Shown: positions 1 through 9,441, counted from the first letter of the stretch. The stretch: 64,000 nucleotides of DNA from an uncultured Oscillospiraceae bacterium (GCA_902478785.1 CABSMJ010000004.1:120571-184570); one strand, 5' to 3'. Numbers and translations are program-made. The notes: generated by a model from the sequence alone, not told the origin.

Positions 1-2588
1 TCCTTGTTGGTGCAGTAGGGGGAAGTGGCAGCCGGACCGCCCCAGATGGAGGAGCAGCCGGTGGCGTTGGAGATGTACATATGATCGCCGAACAGCTGGG
101 TGATCAGGCGGGCATAGCTGGTCTCGGCGCAGCCGGCGCAGGAACCGGAGAACTCCAGCATGGGCTGCTTGAACTGGCTGCCCTTGACGGTCTCGTCCTG
201 CATGTCCTTCTTCTCGGAGACCTTGGAGACGCAGTAGCTCCAGACCTCCTGCTGAGCAGCTTCCTGCTCCTGAGGCACCATGGTCAGAGCGCCGGCGGGG
301 CACTGGCCCACGCACACGCCGCAGCCCATGCAGTCCAGAGGAGACACAGCCATGGTGTACTTGTACACGCCCTTGCCCTTGCCGGCCTTGATGTCCACGA
401 TCTTGGCGCTCGCGGGGGCAGCAGCGGCCTCGGCCTCGGTGAGAGCGTAGGGACGGATGGTGGCGTGGGGGCAGACATAGGCGCACTGGTTGCACTGGAT
501 GCACTTGGTGGAATCCCAGGTGGGGACAGACACGGCTACGCCGCGCTTCTCATAGGCGCTGGCGCCCAGCTCGAACTGGCCGTCCACGTGAGGCACAAAG
601 GCGGACACGGGCAGGGAGTCGCCGTCCATCTTGGACACGGGCTCCAGGATCTCCTGGACCATCTTGACCAGCTCGGGCTTGCCCTCCAGCTTGACGTCCT
701 TGGACTCGTCCTGAGTGTTGGCCCACTCGGCGGGCACGTCGAACTTCTTGAAGGCGGTGGCGCCCATGTCGATGGCCTTGTGGTTCATATCCACCACGTC
801 CTGGCCCTTCTTCAGGTAGGAGTGGGTGGCGGCGTCCTTCATGTACTGGATGGCGTCTGCCTCAGGCAGGACCTTGGCCAGAGCGAAGAAGGCGGACTGC
901 AGGATGGTGTTGGTGCGCTTGCCCATACCGATCTTGGCAGCCAGGTCGATGGCGTCGATGGTGTAGACCTGGATGTTGTTCTGAGCGATGTAGCGCTTGG
1001 AAGCGGCATCCAGCTTCTCGCTGAGCTCCTTGTCATCCCACTGGCAGTTGATCAGGAAGGTGCCGCCGGGCTTGACGTCGCGGACGATGGGGAAGCCCTT
1101 GGCGATGTAGGCGGGCACGTGGCAGGCCACGAAGTCGGCCTTGTTGATGTAGTAAGAAGACTTGATGGGCTTGTCGCCGAAGCGCAGGTGGCTGACGGTC
1201 ACGCCGCCGGTCTTCTTGGAGTCATACTGGAAGTAAGCCTGAACATACTTGTCGGTATGGTCGCCGATGATCTTGATGGAGTTCTTGTTGGCGCCAACGG
1301 TACCGTCGCCGCCCAGACCCCAGAACTTGCACTCGATGGTGCCCTCGGCAGCCACGCCGGGAGCGGGCTTCTCATCCAGGCTGAGGTGAGTGACATCATC
1401 CACGATGCCGATGGTGAACTGACGCTTCATCTCGGCCTTGGTCAGCTCGTCATAGACAGCGAACACGGAGGCAGGAGGAGTATCCTTGCTGCCCAGACCG
1501 TAACGGCCGCCGATGACAGCGATGTCGGTCTTGCCGGCGTTGGCCAGAGCGGTGACCACGTCCATGTACAGAGGCTCGCCCTGTGCGCCGGGCTCCTTGG
1601 TCCGGTCCAGAACGGCGATCTTCTTGCAGGTGGCGGGGATGGCGGCCAGCAGCTTGTCCGCACGGAAAGGACGATACAGGTGAACCTTCACCATACCGAC
1701 CTTCTCGCCGTGAGCGGTCATGTAGTCGATGACCTCCTCGGCCACGTTGCAGATGGAGCCCATGGCGATGATCACGCGGTCAGCATCGGGAGCACCATAG
1801 TAGTTGAAGAGCTGATAGTTGGTGCCCAGCTTCTCGTTGATCTTGCCCATGTACTTCTCCACCACATCGGGCAGAGCATCGTAGTAGGGGTTGCAGGCCT
1901 CACGATGCTGGAAGAAGATATCGCCGTTCTCGTGAGAGCCGCGCATGTTGGGGCGCTCGGGGTTCAGGGCGTGCTTGCGGAACGCGGCAACGGCGTCCAT
2001 GTCGCACATTTCCTTCAGATCGTCATAGTCCCACACGGCAACCTTCTGGATCTCGTGAGAGGTCCGGAAACCGTCGAAGAAGTTGATGAAGGGAACGCGG
2101 CCCTCGATGGCGGCCAGATGGGCCACGGGAGCCAGGTCCATGATCTCCTGGGGATCGTTCTCGCACAGCATGGCGAAGCCGGTCTGACGGCAGGCCATGA
2201 CGTCGGAATGGTCACCGAAGATGTTCAGAGCGTGGGTGGACACGGTCCGGGCGGACACGTGGAACACGCAGGGCAGCAGCTCGCCGGCGATCTTGTACAT
2301 ATTGGGGATCATCAGCAGCAGGCCCTGAGAAGCGGTATAGGTGGTGGTCAGGGCACCGGCGGCCAGAGAACCGTGGACGGTACCGGAAGCACCTGCCTCA
2401 GACTGCATCTCGCACACCTTGACGGTGTTGCCGAAGATGTTCTTCTGGCCGGCAGCAGACCACTGGTCGACCAGATCGGCCATGGGAGAGGACGGGGTGA
2501 TCGGATAGATACCCGCCACTTCGGTAAACGCATAGCTGACGTACGCAGCCGCGTTGTTACCGTCCATGGACTTAAATTTTCTTGCCAT
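1..2588 (-). CDS. nifJ: Pyruvate:ferredoxin (flavodoxin) oxidoreductase, 3' end cut by window edge
   Basis: This enzyme decarboxylates pyruvate to acetyl-CoA and CO2 and passes the electrons to ferredoxin; it is the central pyruvate step of anaerobic fermenters. The frame starts at ATG 2588 behind AGGAGGTTAG and runs off the left edge, so about 862 of the family's roughly 1170-1180 residues are present. Visible in order are the N-terminal thiamine-pyrophosphate domain (start MARKFKSMDGN, PITPSSPM near residue 30), the middle domains, two ferredoxin-type clusters near residues 694 and 750 (CIQCNQCAYVC, CMGCGVCVGQC), and the start of the C-terminal TPP domain with CAGC near 815. No frameshift is seen. 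It appears monocistronic, read from its own promoter at 2668-2696. The long open frame on the opposite strand is a codon-bias shadow. Confidence 0.97.
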   Translation of the reverse strand, partial: MARKFKSMDGNNAAAYVSYAFTEVAGIYPITPSSPMADLVDQWSAAGQKNIFGNTVKVCEMQSEAGASGTVHGSLAAGALTTTYTASQGLLLMIPNMYKIAGELLPCVFHVSARTVSTHALNIFGDHSDVMACRQTGFAMLCENDPQEIMDLAPVAHLAAIEGRVPFINFFDGFRTSHEIQKVAVWDYDDLKEMCDMDAVAAFRKHALNPERPNMRGSHENGDIFFQHREACNPYYDALPDVVEKYMGKINEKLGTNYQLFNYYGAPDADRVIIAMGSICNVAEEVIDYMTAHGEKVGMVKVHLYRPFRADKLLAAIPATCKKIAVLDRTKEPGAQGEPLYMDVVTALANAGKTDIAVIGGRYGLGSKDTPPASVFAVYDELTKAEMKRQFTIGIVDDVTHLSLDEKPAPGVAAEGTIECKFWGLGGDGTVGANKNSIKIIGDHTDKYVQAYFQYDSKKTGGVTVSHLRFGDKPIKSSYYINKADFVACHVPAYIAKGFPIVRDVKPGGTFLINCQWDDKELSEKLDAASKRYIAQNNIQVYTIDAIDLAAKIGMGKRTNTILQSAFFALAKVLPEADAIQYMKDAATHSYLKKGQDVVDMNHKAIDMGATAFKKFDVPAEWANTQDESKDVKLEGKPELVKMVQEILEPVSKMDGDSLPVSAFVPHVDGQFELGASAYEKRGVAVSVPTWDSTKCIQCNQCAYVCPHATIRPYALTEAEAAAAPASAKIVDIKAGKGKGVYKYTMAVSPLDCMGCGVCVGQCPAGALTMVPQEQEAAQQEVWSYCVSKVSEKKDMQDETVKGSQFKQPMLEFSGSCAGCAETSYARLITQLFGDHMYISNATGCSSIWGGPAATSPYCTNK

Positions 2589-2667
2589 AAACTAACCTCC
2601 TATTTTCCTGCCGTTTCGCGAGTCGAAACAACATGGGTTTGTATGGTAATCCTCCGCATACGGTGTC

Positions 2668-2696
2668 ATTATAGCACCTGTTTTTTCAGATGTAAA
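2668..2696 (-). promoter_or_regulatory. Sigma-A promoter of nifJ
   Basis: Read on the minus strand: -35 TTTACA (2691-2696), 17-base spacer, -10 TATAAT (2668-2673). It lies about 80 bases before the nifJ start. The rest of the 2589-2888 gap is AT-rich and holds the comM ribosome site (GAGAGGAGAT, just before 2889); I see no other gene there. Confidence 0.75.
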
Positions 2697-2888
2697 CTGT
2701 ACATTGTTATGAAATCCACAATTTTATGCTATTTTCTCAAATTTCTGCAAAAAGTCCAAATTGCCCTGTAATTTTGCACGGTTTTGCAAAAGAAATGTTT
2801 CCAATTTCCAACTTTTATGCTACACTGTTGTGGCAAGCATGCGGAACCGTCCGGTCATGGGGGTCCCCGTGAGAGGAGATGGGATTTT

Positions 2889-4406
2889 ATGGTGGTCACG
2901 GTGCGTTCTTTGGGGCTGTGTGGCATCCGCGGATACCCGGTTTCGGCGGAGTGTTTCCTCTCAGGAGGATTGCCCGCCTTTGACATTGTGGGTCTGCCCG
3001 ACACCGCCGTCCGGGAGGCCCGGGAGCGGGTGCGGGCGGCGGTGAAGAACTGCGGGGCCAAGTTCCCCGTCAGCCGCATCACCGTCAACCTGGCCCCGGC
3101 AGGCCAGAAAAAGGAGGGCACGGTCTACGACCTGCCCATCCTGGTGGGGCTGCTCTGCGCCGACGGGGCGGTGCCCCCGCCGCCTCAGGACGCGGCCTTT
3201 CTGGGGGAGCTGTCCCTCACCGGCGCCCTCCGGGGCGTCAGCGGCGTGCTGCCCATGGCCCTGGCGGCGGTGAAAAACGGCATCCGCACCCTCTTCGTCC
3301 CGGCGGCCAACGCCGCCGAGGCCACGTTGGCGGAGGGGCTGACGGTGTACCCGGTGCCCCACGTCCGGGCCCTGGTGCGCCATCTGCGGGGGGAGGAGCT
3401 GCTGACTCCCGCCCCTGTGTGGACCCCGGAGGAGGAGACGGCGGAGCTGCCGGACTTCCGGGACGTCATGGGCCAGGAGAACGTGAAGCGGGCCATGGAG
3501 GTGGCCGCCGCCGGGGGCCACAACATTCTGCTCATCGGCTCCCCGGGCTCCGGCAAGTCCATGCTGGCCCGGCGCCTGCCCTCCATCTTGCCGGACATGA
3601 CCCGGGCGGAGGCCCTGGAGACCTCCGGAATCTGGTCCGTGGCGGGCCTTACGGACCCGGACCATCCCCTTCTGACCCGCCGGCCCTTCCGCAGCCCTCA
3701 CCACACCACCTCCGCCGCGGCCCTCACCGGCGGCGGACCCAACCTGCGTCCCGGGGAGATCTCTCTGGCCCACAACGGGGTGCTGTTCCTGGACGAGCTG
3801 CCGGAGTTCCACCGGGACGTGCTGGAGGCCCTGCGCCAGCCCCTGGAGGACGGCACTGTCACCGTGGCCCGGGCCGGAGGGACTCTGCATCTGCCCGCCC
3901 GGTTCCAGCTGGTGTGCGCCATGAACCCCTGCCGCTGCGGCTGGCGGGGCCACCCCTCAGGCCGGTGCCGGTGCTCGGAGCGGGAGGTGGAGCGGTACGT
4001 CCAGAAGATCTCCGGCCCGCTGCTGGACCGGATCGACCTCCATGTGGAGGTGCCCTCGGTGGAGTATGAGGCCATGCGCCGCCGGACTCCCGCCGAGTCC
4101 TCGGCGCAGATCCGCTCCCGGGTCACCGAGGCCCGGCAGCGCCAGCTCCGGCGCTTTGCGGGCACGTCCATCCCCTGCAACGCCCAGATGCCCCCGGACC
4201 GCATCGCCCGGGACTGCCGTCTCAGCGCCGCCGGGGAGGCATTGCTCAAGGGCGCCTTTGACCGCATGGGTCTCACCGCCCGGTCCCACGACCGGCTGCT
4301 GCGCCTGGCCCGGACCATCGCGGACCTGGACGGGGCGGAGGACATCGCTCCGGAGCACCTGGCAGAGGCCATCCAGTACCGCAACACGGAGATCCTCAAG
4401 GGATGA
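2889..4406 (+). CDS. comM: ComM/YifB family Mg-chelatase-like AAA+ ATPase
   Basis: ComM-type ATPases are hexameric helicases that promote branch migration during integration of transforming DNA; the family is wide in bacteria and its role outside competent species is less clear. The 505-residue product has the N-terminal ChlI-like fold (GLPAFDIVGLPDTAVREARE near residue 25, then ITVNLAPAGQKKEG), Walker A GSPGSGKSM near residue 217, Walker B VLFLDELPEF near 297, a cysteine-bearing CAMNPCRCG segment, and the C-terminal Mg_chelatase_C region ending EAIQYRNTEILKG. I start at ATG 2889, which has GAGAGGAGAT upstream and opens directly into the conserved VVTVRSLGLCGI segment; an in-frame ATG 35 codons upstream adds a non-conserved stretch. 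A second diverged copy of the gene's tail lies 161 bp downstream. Confidence 0.93.
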   Translation: MVVTVRSLGLCGIRGYPVSAECFLSGGLPAFDIVGLPDTAVREARERVRAAVKNCGAKFPVSRITVNLAPAGQKKEGTVYDLPILVGLLCADGAVPPPPQDAAFLGELSLTGALRGVSGVLPMALAAVKNGIRTLFVPAANAAEATLAEGLTVYPVPHVRALVRHLRGEELLTPAPVWTPEEETAELPDFRDVMGQENVKRAMEVAAAGGHNILLIGSPGSGKSMLARRLPSILPDMTRAEALETSGIWSVAGLTDPDHPLLTRRPFRSPHHTTSAAALTGGGPNLRPGEISLAHNGVLFLDELPEFHRDVLEALRQPLEDGTVTVARAGGTLHLPARFQLVCAMNPCRCGWRGHPSGRCRCSEREVERYVQKISGPLLDRIDLHVEVPSVEYEAMRRRTPAESSAQIRSRVTEARQRQLRRFAGTSIPCNAQMPPDRIARDCRLSAAGEALLKGAFDRMGLTARSHDRLLRLARTIADLDGAEDIAPEHLAEAIQYRNTEILKG

Positions 4407-4574
4407 TGGGCCCCCGCTGCAAACCAGCGCAGCGTTTGCAGTGGGGAGAGGAGACGCAAGAGAGCGCGGGAAGTCTTTGCCGGCAGGCGGAGACGGAACG
4501 CAGCGGACTTTGCGTCGGCGAGGCAGAGGCCATCCAGTACCGGAATACCGAGATCCTTAAGGGATAACGGGCCC
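4407..4574 (+). repeat. Hairpin-rich insert ending in a duplicated comM tail
   Basis: The last 53 bases of the comM region (4361-4413) recur at 4522-4574, offset exactly 161 bp, with 6 mismatches. The second copy still reads EAIQYRNTEILKG plus stop; its codon changes are all third-position and synonymous (CGC/CGG, AAC/AAT, ACG/ACC, CTC/CTT) and the stop is TAA instead of TGA. Between the copies lies a REP-like sequence with two inverted repeats: CTGCAAAC..GTTTGCAG (about 4418-4442) and GACGCAA..TTGCGTC (4453-4516). The copy has no start codon of its own. A parallel arrangement follows pyrG. Confidence 0.85.
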
Positions 4575-4650
4575 TGCATGACGTCCCTGATGGGCGTACA
4601 CATTATATATAATAGATCCATGATTTCACCAGATCGGGAGGTTTGACACC

Positions 4651-5856
4651 ATGTCAGAGATTCAGCAAACCCCAGCCATCCCCCAGGGGGAGATGCTGCT
4701 TTTGAAGCTGGGCGAGGTGGTCCTCAAGGGCCTCAACCGCCGCAGCTTTGAGGACAAGCTCATTGCCAATGTCCGCCGCCGGGTCCGCCGGTGCGGCGAG
4801 TTCCACGTCTACTCCAAGCAGAGCACCATCTATGTGGAGCCCCTGTCGGACCAGTGCGATGTGGAGGCGGCCTACGCCGCCTGCCGCCAGATCTTCGGCG
4901 TCATCGCCGTGGCCCGGGCCCTGCCCTGCGGCAAGGACAAGGAGGCCATTTTCGAGGCCGCCCGGACCTATCTCAAGGAGCCCCTCACCGCCGCCCACAG
5001 CTTCAAAGTGGAGACCAAGCGGGCGGACAAGCGCTTCCCCATGACCTCCATCCAGCTCAGCCAGTGGGTGGGCGGCGAGCTCCAGGATGCCTTCCCCCAC
5101 CTGGCGGTGGATGTGCACCAGCCGGAGTTCACCGTCTATATCGAGGTGCGGGAGAACGCGGCCTACGTCCACGCCCCCGCCGAGAGCGGCGCCGGCGGAC
5201 TGCCCATCGGCATGGGCGGCAAGGCCGTGAGCCTGCTCTCCGGCGGCATCGACAGCCCCGTGTCCTCCTGGATGATGGCCAAGCGGGGGGTGCAGATGGA
5301 GATGGTCCACTTCGTCAGCCCGCCCTATACCTCGGAGCAGGCTCTGGAGAAGGTGCTGGAGCTGGCCCGGCTGCTGACCCCCTGGACGGGACGGCTGACG
5401 GTCCACATCGTCCCCTTCACCAAGATCCAGGAGGAGATCCGCCGCAGCTGCCCGGAGGACTACTTCACCCTCATCATGCGCCGCTTCATGATGCGCATCG
5501 CCGAGCGCATCGCGGTGCGCTGCGGAGCCAAGGCCCTCATCACCGGCGAGAGCCTGGGCCAGGTGGCCAGCCAGACCATGCAGGCCCTGGCCGCCACGGA
5601 GGACGCCTGCACGCTGCCCATCCTGCGGCCCTGCATCGGACTGGACAAGGCGGAGATCGTGAAGATCGCCCGTCATGTGGGCACCTTCGACACCTCCATT
5701 TTGCCCTATGAGGACTGCTGCACCGTCTTTACCCCCCGCCATCCCTGCACCCGGCCCAAGCTGGAGGACGTGCGTGCGGCGGAGGCCGCTCTGGATGTGG
5801 ACGCTCTGGTGCAGGAGGCCATGGAGGGCACCCACTGGAGAAAGGTGGAGTTTTAA
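4651..5856 (+). CDS. thiI: tRNA 4-thiouridine sulfurtransferase
   Basis: ThiI activates uridine 8 of tRNA with ATP and transfers sulfur to make 4-thiouridine; in some bacteria it also feeds sulfur to thiamine synthesis. The 401-residue protein has an N-terminal ferredoxin-like domain (LLLKLGEVVLKGLNRRSFE), a THUMP domain to about residue 165, and the PP-loop pyrophosphatase motif SLLSGGIDSPVSSWM near residue 196, followed by ITGESLGQVASQT. It ends soon after CCTVFTPRHPCTRP and lacks the C-terminal rhodanese domain of the E. coli form, as is usual in Firmicutes, where a cysteine desulfurase supplies sulfur directly. Start ATG follows GGGAGG. cinA follows 28 bp downstream, suggesting cotranscription. 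Confidence 0.95.
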   Translation: MSEIQQTPAIPQGEMLLLKLGEVVLKGLNRRSFEDKLIANVRRRVRRCGEFHVYSKQSTIYVEPLSDQCDVEAAYAACRQIFGVIAVARALPCGKDKEAIFEAARTYLKEPLTAAHSFKVETKRADKRFPMTSIQLSQWVGGELQDAFPHLAVDVHQPEFTVYIEVRENAAYVHAPAESGAGGLPIGMGGKAVSLLSGGIDSPVSSWMMAKRGVQMEMVHFVSPPYTSEQALEKVLELARLLTPWTGRLTVHIVPFTKIQEEIRRSCPEDYFTLIMRRFMMRIAERIAVRCGAKALITGESLGQVASQTMQALAATEDACTLPILRPCIGLDKAEIVKIARHVGTFDTSILPYEDCCTVFTPRHPCTRPKLEDVRAAEAALDVDALVQEAMEGTHWRKVEF

Positions 5857-5884
5857 GGGCAGGCGGGCCCAAGGAGGTTTTACC

Positions 5885-7159
5885 ATGAAAACACACTGCG
5901 CGGAGATCCTGGCCGTGGGCACGGAGCTGCTGCTGGGCCAGATCGCCAACACCGACGCCCAGCTGGTCTCCCGGGGCCTGAGCGACATCGGCATCAACGT
6001 CTACTGGCACACGGTGGTGGGGGACAACCCCAAGCGGCTGGAGGAGGCGGTGGCCGCCGCCCGGCGCCGGGCCGACATCCTCATCACCATCGGCGGCCTG
6101 GGGCCCACCTGCGACGATCTGACCAAGCAGACCCTGTCGGCGTGCTTTGGCCGGGAGCTGACCTTCCACCCGGAGATCTTCGAGGATATCCGCACCTACT
6201 ACCAGGAGACCCTCCACCGGCCCATGCCGGACAACAACCGCGCCCAGGCCCAGCTCCCGGTGGGCTGCACCATCTTCCCTAACACCTGCGGCACCGCCCC
6301 GGGCTGCGCCTTTGAGGAGGGGGGCGTCCATGTGCTGATGCTGCCCGGTCCGCCCCGGGAGTGCCGGGCCATGTTTGAACAGGCGGCCCTGCCCTACCTG
6401 CGCGGGCTGTCGGGCCAGACCATCGTCTCCCATGAGATGCGGGTGTTCGGCCTGGGGGAGTCCCGGGTGGAGGAGCTGCTGCGGCCGCTGATGCTGGAGC
6501 TGACCAATCCCACCCTGGCGCCCTACGCGCTGCCCTCCGAGATGTACCTGCGCCTCACCGCCAAGGCCGATACCCATGAGGCGGCGGAAGCCATGCTGCA
6601 CCCGCTGATGGACCGGGTCCGGACCATCGTGGGGGACGCAGTGTACGGCGTGGACGTGTCGGGCCTGCCGGAGGTGTGTATGCAGCTTCTGAAGGAGCGG
6701 GGGCTGACCTTTGCCACCGCCGAGTCCTGCACCGGCGGCATGCTGGGGGCGGCCATCACCGACCTGCCCGGCTCCTCCGCCGTGTACCGGGGCGGCGTGG
6801 TGTCCTACTGGTCGGAGGTGAAGGCCCAGGTGCTGGGGGTGCCCCAGGACCTGCTGGACGCCTACGGCGCCGTGTCCGAGCCCGTGGCCCGGGCCATGGC
6901 CGAGGGGGCTGCCCGCCTCACCGGCGCGCCGCTGGCGTTGTCCACCACCGGCGTGGCGGGCCCCGACCGGGACGAGCGGAATAACCCTGTGGGCACCGTG
7001 TATCTGGCCCTGGCCACCCCGGAGGGCACCTTCTGCCGCAAGACGGCCCTGGGAGACCGGCGGGACCGGGTCCGGGCCATGGCTGTGGGCACCGCCTACG
7101 ATATGCTCCGGCGCTACCTCACCGGACTGCCGGTGGAGCCGAAGGAAGAGCGCATATAA
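5885..7159 (+). CDS. cinA: CinA family protein (competence/damage-inducible; NMN deamidase domain)
   Basis: The 424-residue product joins an N-terminal MoCF-like domain (start MKTHCAEILAVGTELLLGQI, with ITIGGLGPTCDD near residue 75), reported to act on ADP-ribose or related nucleotides, to a C-terminal PncC-type nicotinamide mononucleotide deamidase domain (ATAESCTGGMLGAAITDLPG near residue 278; STTGVAGPDR and PVGTVYLA further on). The likely role is NAD salvage and clean-up. I start at ATG 5885, preceded by AAGGAGGTTTTACC; the open frame further upstream overlaps thiI and is not conserved. A strong bidirectional terminator follows. Confidence 0.95.
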   Translation: MKTHCAEILAVGTELLLGQIANTDAQLVSRGLSDIGINVYWHTVVGDNPKRLEEAVAAARRRADILITIGGLGPTCDDLTKQTLSACFGRELTFHPEIFEDIRTYYQETLHRPMPDNNRAQAQLPVGCTIFPNTCGTAPGCAFEEGGVHVLMLPGPPRECRAMFEQAALPYLRGLSGQTIVSHEMRVFGLGESRVEELLRPLMLELTNPTLAPYALPSEMYLRLTAKADTHEAAEAMLHPLMDRVRTIVGDAVYGVDVSGLPEVCMQLLKERGLTFATAESCTGGMLGAAITDLPGSSAVYRGGVVSYWSEVKAQVLGVPQDLLDAYGAVSEPVARAMAEGAARLTGAPLALSTTGVAGPDRDERNNPVGTVYLALATPEGTFCRKTALGDRRDRVRAMAVGTAYDMLRRYLTGLPVEPKEERI

Positions 7160-7176
7160 AATAGGAAGAAAAACAC

Positions 7177-7215
7177 CAGGGGAGCCTGCCGACGGCAGGC
7201 TCCCCTGATGTTTTT
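7177..7215. terminator. Bidirectional terminator between cinA and tctA
   Basis: A perfect stem AGGGGAGCCTGCC / GGCAGGCTCCCCT closes a short loop and has T-runs on both strands. It ends the convergent thiI-cinA and tct transcripts. Confidence 0.9.
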
Positions 7216-7239
7216 GCTGCAAAAAGAGAAGAAAGAGGT

Positions 7240-8754
7240 TTACTGATGGACTTGCTCTGTTTTCTTCGCCCGGCGGCGCTTGAAGAAGGCGCTGATGGCG
7301 GGGGAGAACAGGGAGATCAATCCCAGGATCACAAAGACGATGGCGATGGGGTGGTTCCAGATGGTGTCATCACCGGCCAGCAGGTCCAGGCCGCGGCGGG
7401 CGTTCTTCTCCGCCAGAGCGCCCAGCACCAGACCCAGAATGATGGGAGGCATGGAGAAGTCCAGCTTGATGAGGAAGTAGCCGATGACACCCATGATGAG
7501 CATCACAAAGACCTCTTCCAGATAGTGGTTCAGGGCGAAGGTACCGGTGATGCAGAAGGTGACGATGACGGGGACCAGGTACTTGTTAGGCACATTGATG
7601 ACCTTGCCGAACACGCGGATCATCAAAAAGCCGAAGATACCCATGAGGATGTTGGCCACAAACAGACCGATGAAGATGGTGTAGGCCTGCTCGGGGCTGT
7701 CCACGAACAGCAGCGGGCCGCTGGTGATGCCCATCATGGTCAGAGCGCCCAGCATGACGGCGGTACCGGCGTCACCGGGGATGCCCAGGGCCAGCAACGG
7801 CACGAAGGCGCCGCCGGCGATGGCGTTGTTGGCGGCCTCGGAGCCGGCAATGCCCTCGGGAGAGCCGTGACCGAACTCCTCCTTGTGCTTGGACCAGCGC
7901 TTGGCCTCGTTGTAGCCCACCCAGGAGGCGATGTCACCGCCGGTGCCGGGAACGGCACCGATGAAGGTGCCCAGGACGGAAGAGCGGAGGATGGTGGGCC
8001 AGATCCGCTTCAGGTCCGCCTTGGTGGGGAAGATCCGCTCGATGACCACCTTTTCCGTGTGGGGCACCTCGTTGTACTTCTCCTCCACGGTCTTGATGGC
8101 CTGAGCCAGAGCAAAGACGCCGATGAGGATGGGGATCATGGTCAAGCCGCCCTTGAGGAAGGAGTTGCCGAAGGTGAAGCGGTAGGTGCCGGTGAAGTTG
8201 TCCACGCCCACGGTGGAGAACAGCAGGCCCAGGATGCCGCCCATGAGGCCCTTGATGACGGACTTGCCGGACACGCCGGTGATGATGCTGATGCCGAAGA
8301 AGGCCAGGGCGAAATACTCAGGAGAGGTGAAGTTCAATGCCACCTTGGCCAGGGCGGTGGAGCTGAACACCAGCACCACGCAGCTGAAGAGGCCGCCGCA
8401 CAAGGACGAGAAGGTGGAGATACTTAGGGCGCGTCCCGGCTGCCGCATGACCACCGCCATGGGATAGGCGTCCATACAGGTGGCGGCAGAGGCGGCGGTG
8501 CCGGGGGTGTTCAATAGGGTGGCGGAGATGGAGCCGCCGTAGATGGAGCCGCAGAAGATGCCCAGCAGCATCATGATGCTGGCGTAGCCATCCAGTTGGA
8601 AGGTGAAGGGGAGCATGATGGAAAGGCCCATGACGGAGGACATACCGGGCATGGCGCCGATGAAAATGCCCAGAATGGTACCGCCGGCCACCACCAGCAT
8701 GTTGTAGGGCGTAAAGACCGCCGCAAATGCCAGGGAGACAGCTTCAACATTCAT
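7240..8754 (-). CDS. tctA: Tripartite tricarboxylate transporter, large permease TctA
   Basis: TctA is the large membrane subunit of a secondary carrier that works with TctB and the binding protein TctC to import citrate or other carboxylates with a cation gradient. The 504-residue protein is rich in membrane helices and shows family hallmarks: GAMPGMSSVMGLSIMLPFTF near residue 33, GSIYGGSISATLLNTPGTA near 70, and GAVPGTGGDIASWVGYNEAK near 265. Start ATG 8754 follows AGGAGGTATCGCAAT. It lies 22 bp after tctB. The substrate cannot be read from sequence; the family also carries aromatic and other acids. Confidence 0.96.
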   Translation of the reverse strand: MNVEAVSLAFAAVFTPYNMLVVAGGTILGIFIGAMPGMSSVMGLSIMLPFTFQLDGYASIMMLLGIFCGSIYGGSISATLLNTPGTAASAATCMDAYPMAVVMRQPGRALSISTFSSLCGGLFSCVVLVFSSTALAKVALNFTSPEYFALAFFGISIITGVSGKSVIKGLMGGILGLLFSTVGVDNFTGTYRFTFGNSFLKGGLTMIPILIGVFALAQAIKTVEEKYNEVPHTEKVVIERIFPTKADLKRIWPTILRSSVLGTFIGAVPGTGGDIASWVGYNEAKRWSKHKEEFGHGSPEGIAGSEAANNAIAGGAFVPLLALGIPGDAGTAVMLGALTMMGITSGPLLFVDSPEQAYTIFIGLFVANILMGIFGFLMIRVFGKVINVPNKYLVPVIVTFCITGTFALNHYLEEVFVMLIMGVIGYFLIKLDFSMPPIILGLVLGALAEKNARRGLDLLAGDDTIWNHPIAIVFVILGLISLFSPAISAFFKRRRAKKTEQVHQ

Positions 8755-8776
8755 AGTATTGCGATACCTCCTTTTC

Positions 8777-9235
8777 TCAGGCCCAGATGGGAGCCGGCAG
8801 GGTCAGCTTCATGACGACCACGAAGAAGACGTAGACGAAGGCCACCAGACCCACAGGCAGGGCGATGAGCATAACCTTGCTGCGGCAGCCCATGACCCAC
8901 TCGATGGCGGGGATCAGCAGGAACAGCGCGATGAGCATGCCGAAGATCTTCATGAGAACAACGAAGACGACCAGCAGGGCCAGCATGATATAGACCTTCT
9001 TCATGCCGGGACCTTTCCAGTCGATGATTTCCTTTTTCATTTCCGGATCGCGGCTGAAAATCGTCTGGACGATCAGGGCGACGGAAAGCACCGCCAGAGC
9101 CACCGCCAGGAACTGGGGCCAGATGGCGGGGTTTTTCTGGGCGGATGTGCCGATGTCATAGGTGCTCGTCTCGTAGAAGATGTAGCCCGCCAGAGCCAGC
9201 ATCACCACCGAGACGATGTAGTTGTATTTTTTCAT
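8777..9235 (-). CDS. tctB: Tripartite tricarboxylate transporter, small permease TctB
   Basis: TctB is the small membrane subunit of the TctABC carrier. The 152-residue protein has four predicted membrane helices (about residues 5-20, 38-60, 80-105 and 120-145) separated by a charged loop, the usual TctB layout, and little else conserved. Start ATG 9235 is preceded by GGAGGTTGTTCGT. It sits between tctC and tctA on the same strand. An intrinsic terminator lies between it and tctC upstream, so it probably depends on read-through. Confidence 0.92.
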   Translation of the reverse strand: MKKYNYIVSVVMLALAGYIFYETSTYDIGTSAQKNPAIWPQFLAVALAVLSVALIVQTIFSRDPEMKKEIIDWKGPGMKKVYIMLALLVVFVVLMKIFGMLIALFLLIPAIEWVMGCRSKVMLIALPVGLVAFVYVFFVVVMKLTLPAPIWA

Positions 9236-9351
9236 ACGAACAACCTCCAGGAGCGCTTGGGAGCCAAAAGATGGGGGAACTTTTTCTCTCTAAAACAAAA
9301 CGAAATGCTAACAAAAAAAGCGGGGTTCTTTCCGAATTTTTAACGGCTCTG

Positions 9352-9402
9352 GGAAAAAGGCGCCCGGCAAAAGGGCCATGCCGCAATCGCCGGGCGTCCT
9401 TT
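9352..9402 (-). terminator. Intercistronic terminator between tctC and tctB
   Basis: On the minus strand CGCCCGGC (9389-9396) pairs with GCCGGGCG (9361-9368) and a T-run follows. It would let the binding protein be made in excess over the permease subunits, common in binding-protein operons. Confidence 0.8.
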
Positions 9403-9441
9403 TCGCTATACAGATTTCAGATGGGGAGTAGGGGTGAAAAA

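Noticed and set aside
81..2771. An 896-residue open frame on the plus strand
   Set aside because: It is the exact antisense of nifJ; the residues are low-complexity Gly/His/Leu/Val/Asp typical of reversed GC-rich codons. Similar long antisense frames over thiI, pyrG, ppaC, tctA and the ABC genes were rejected for the same reason.
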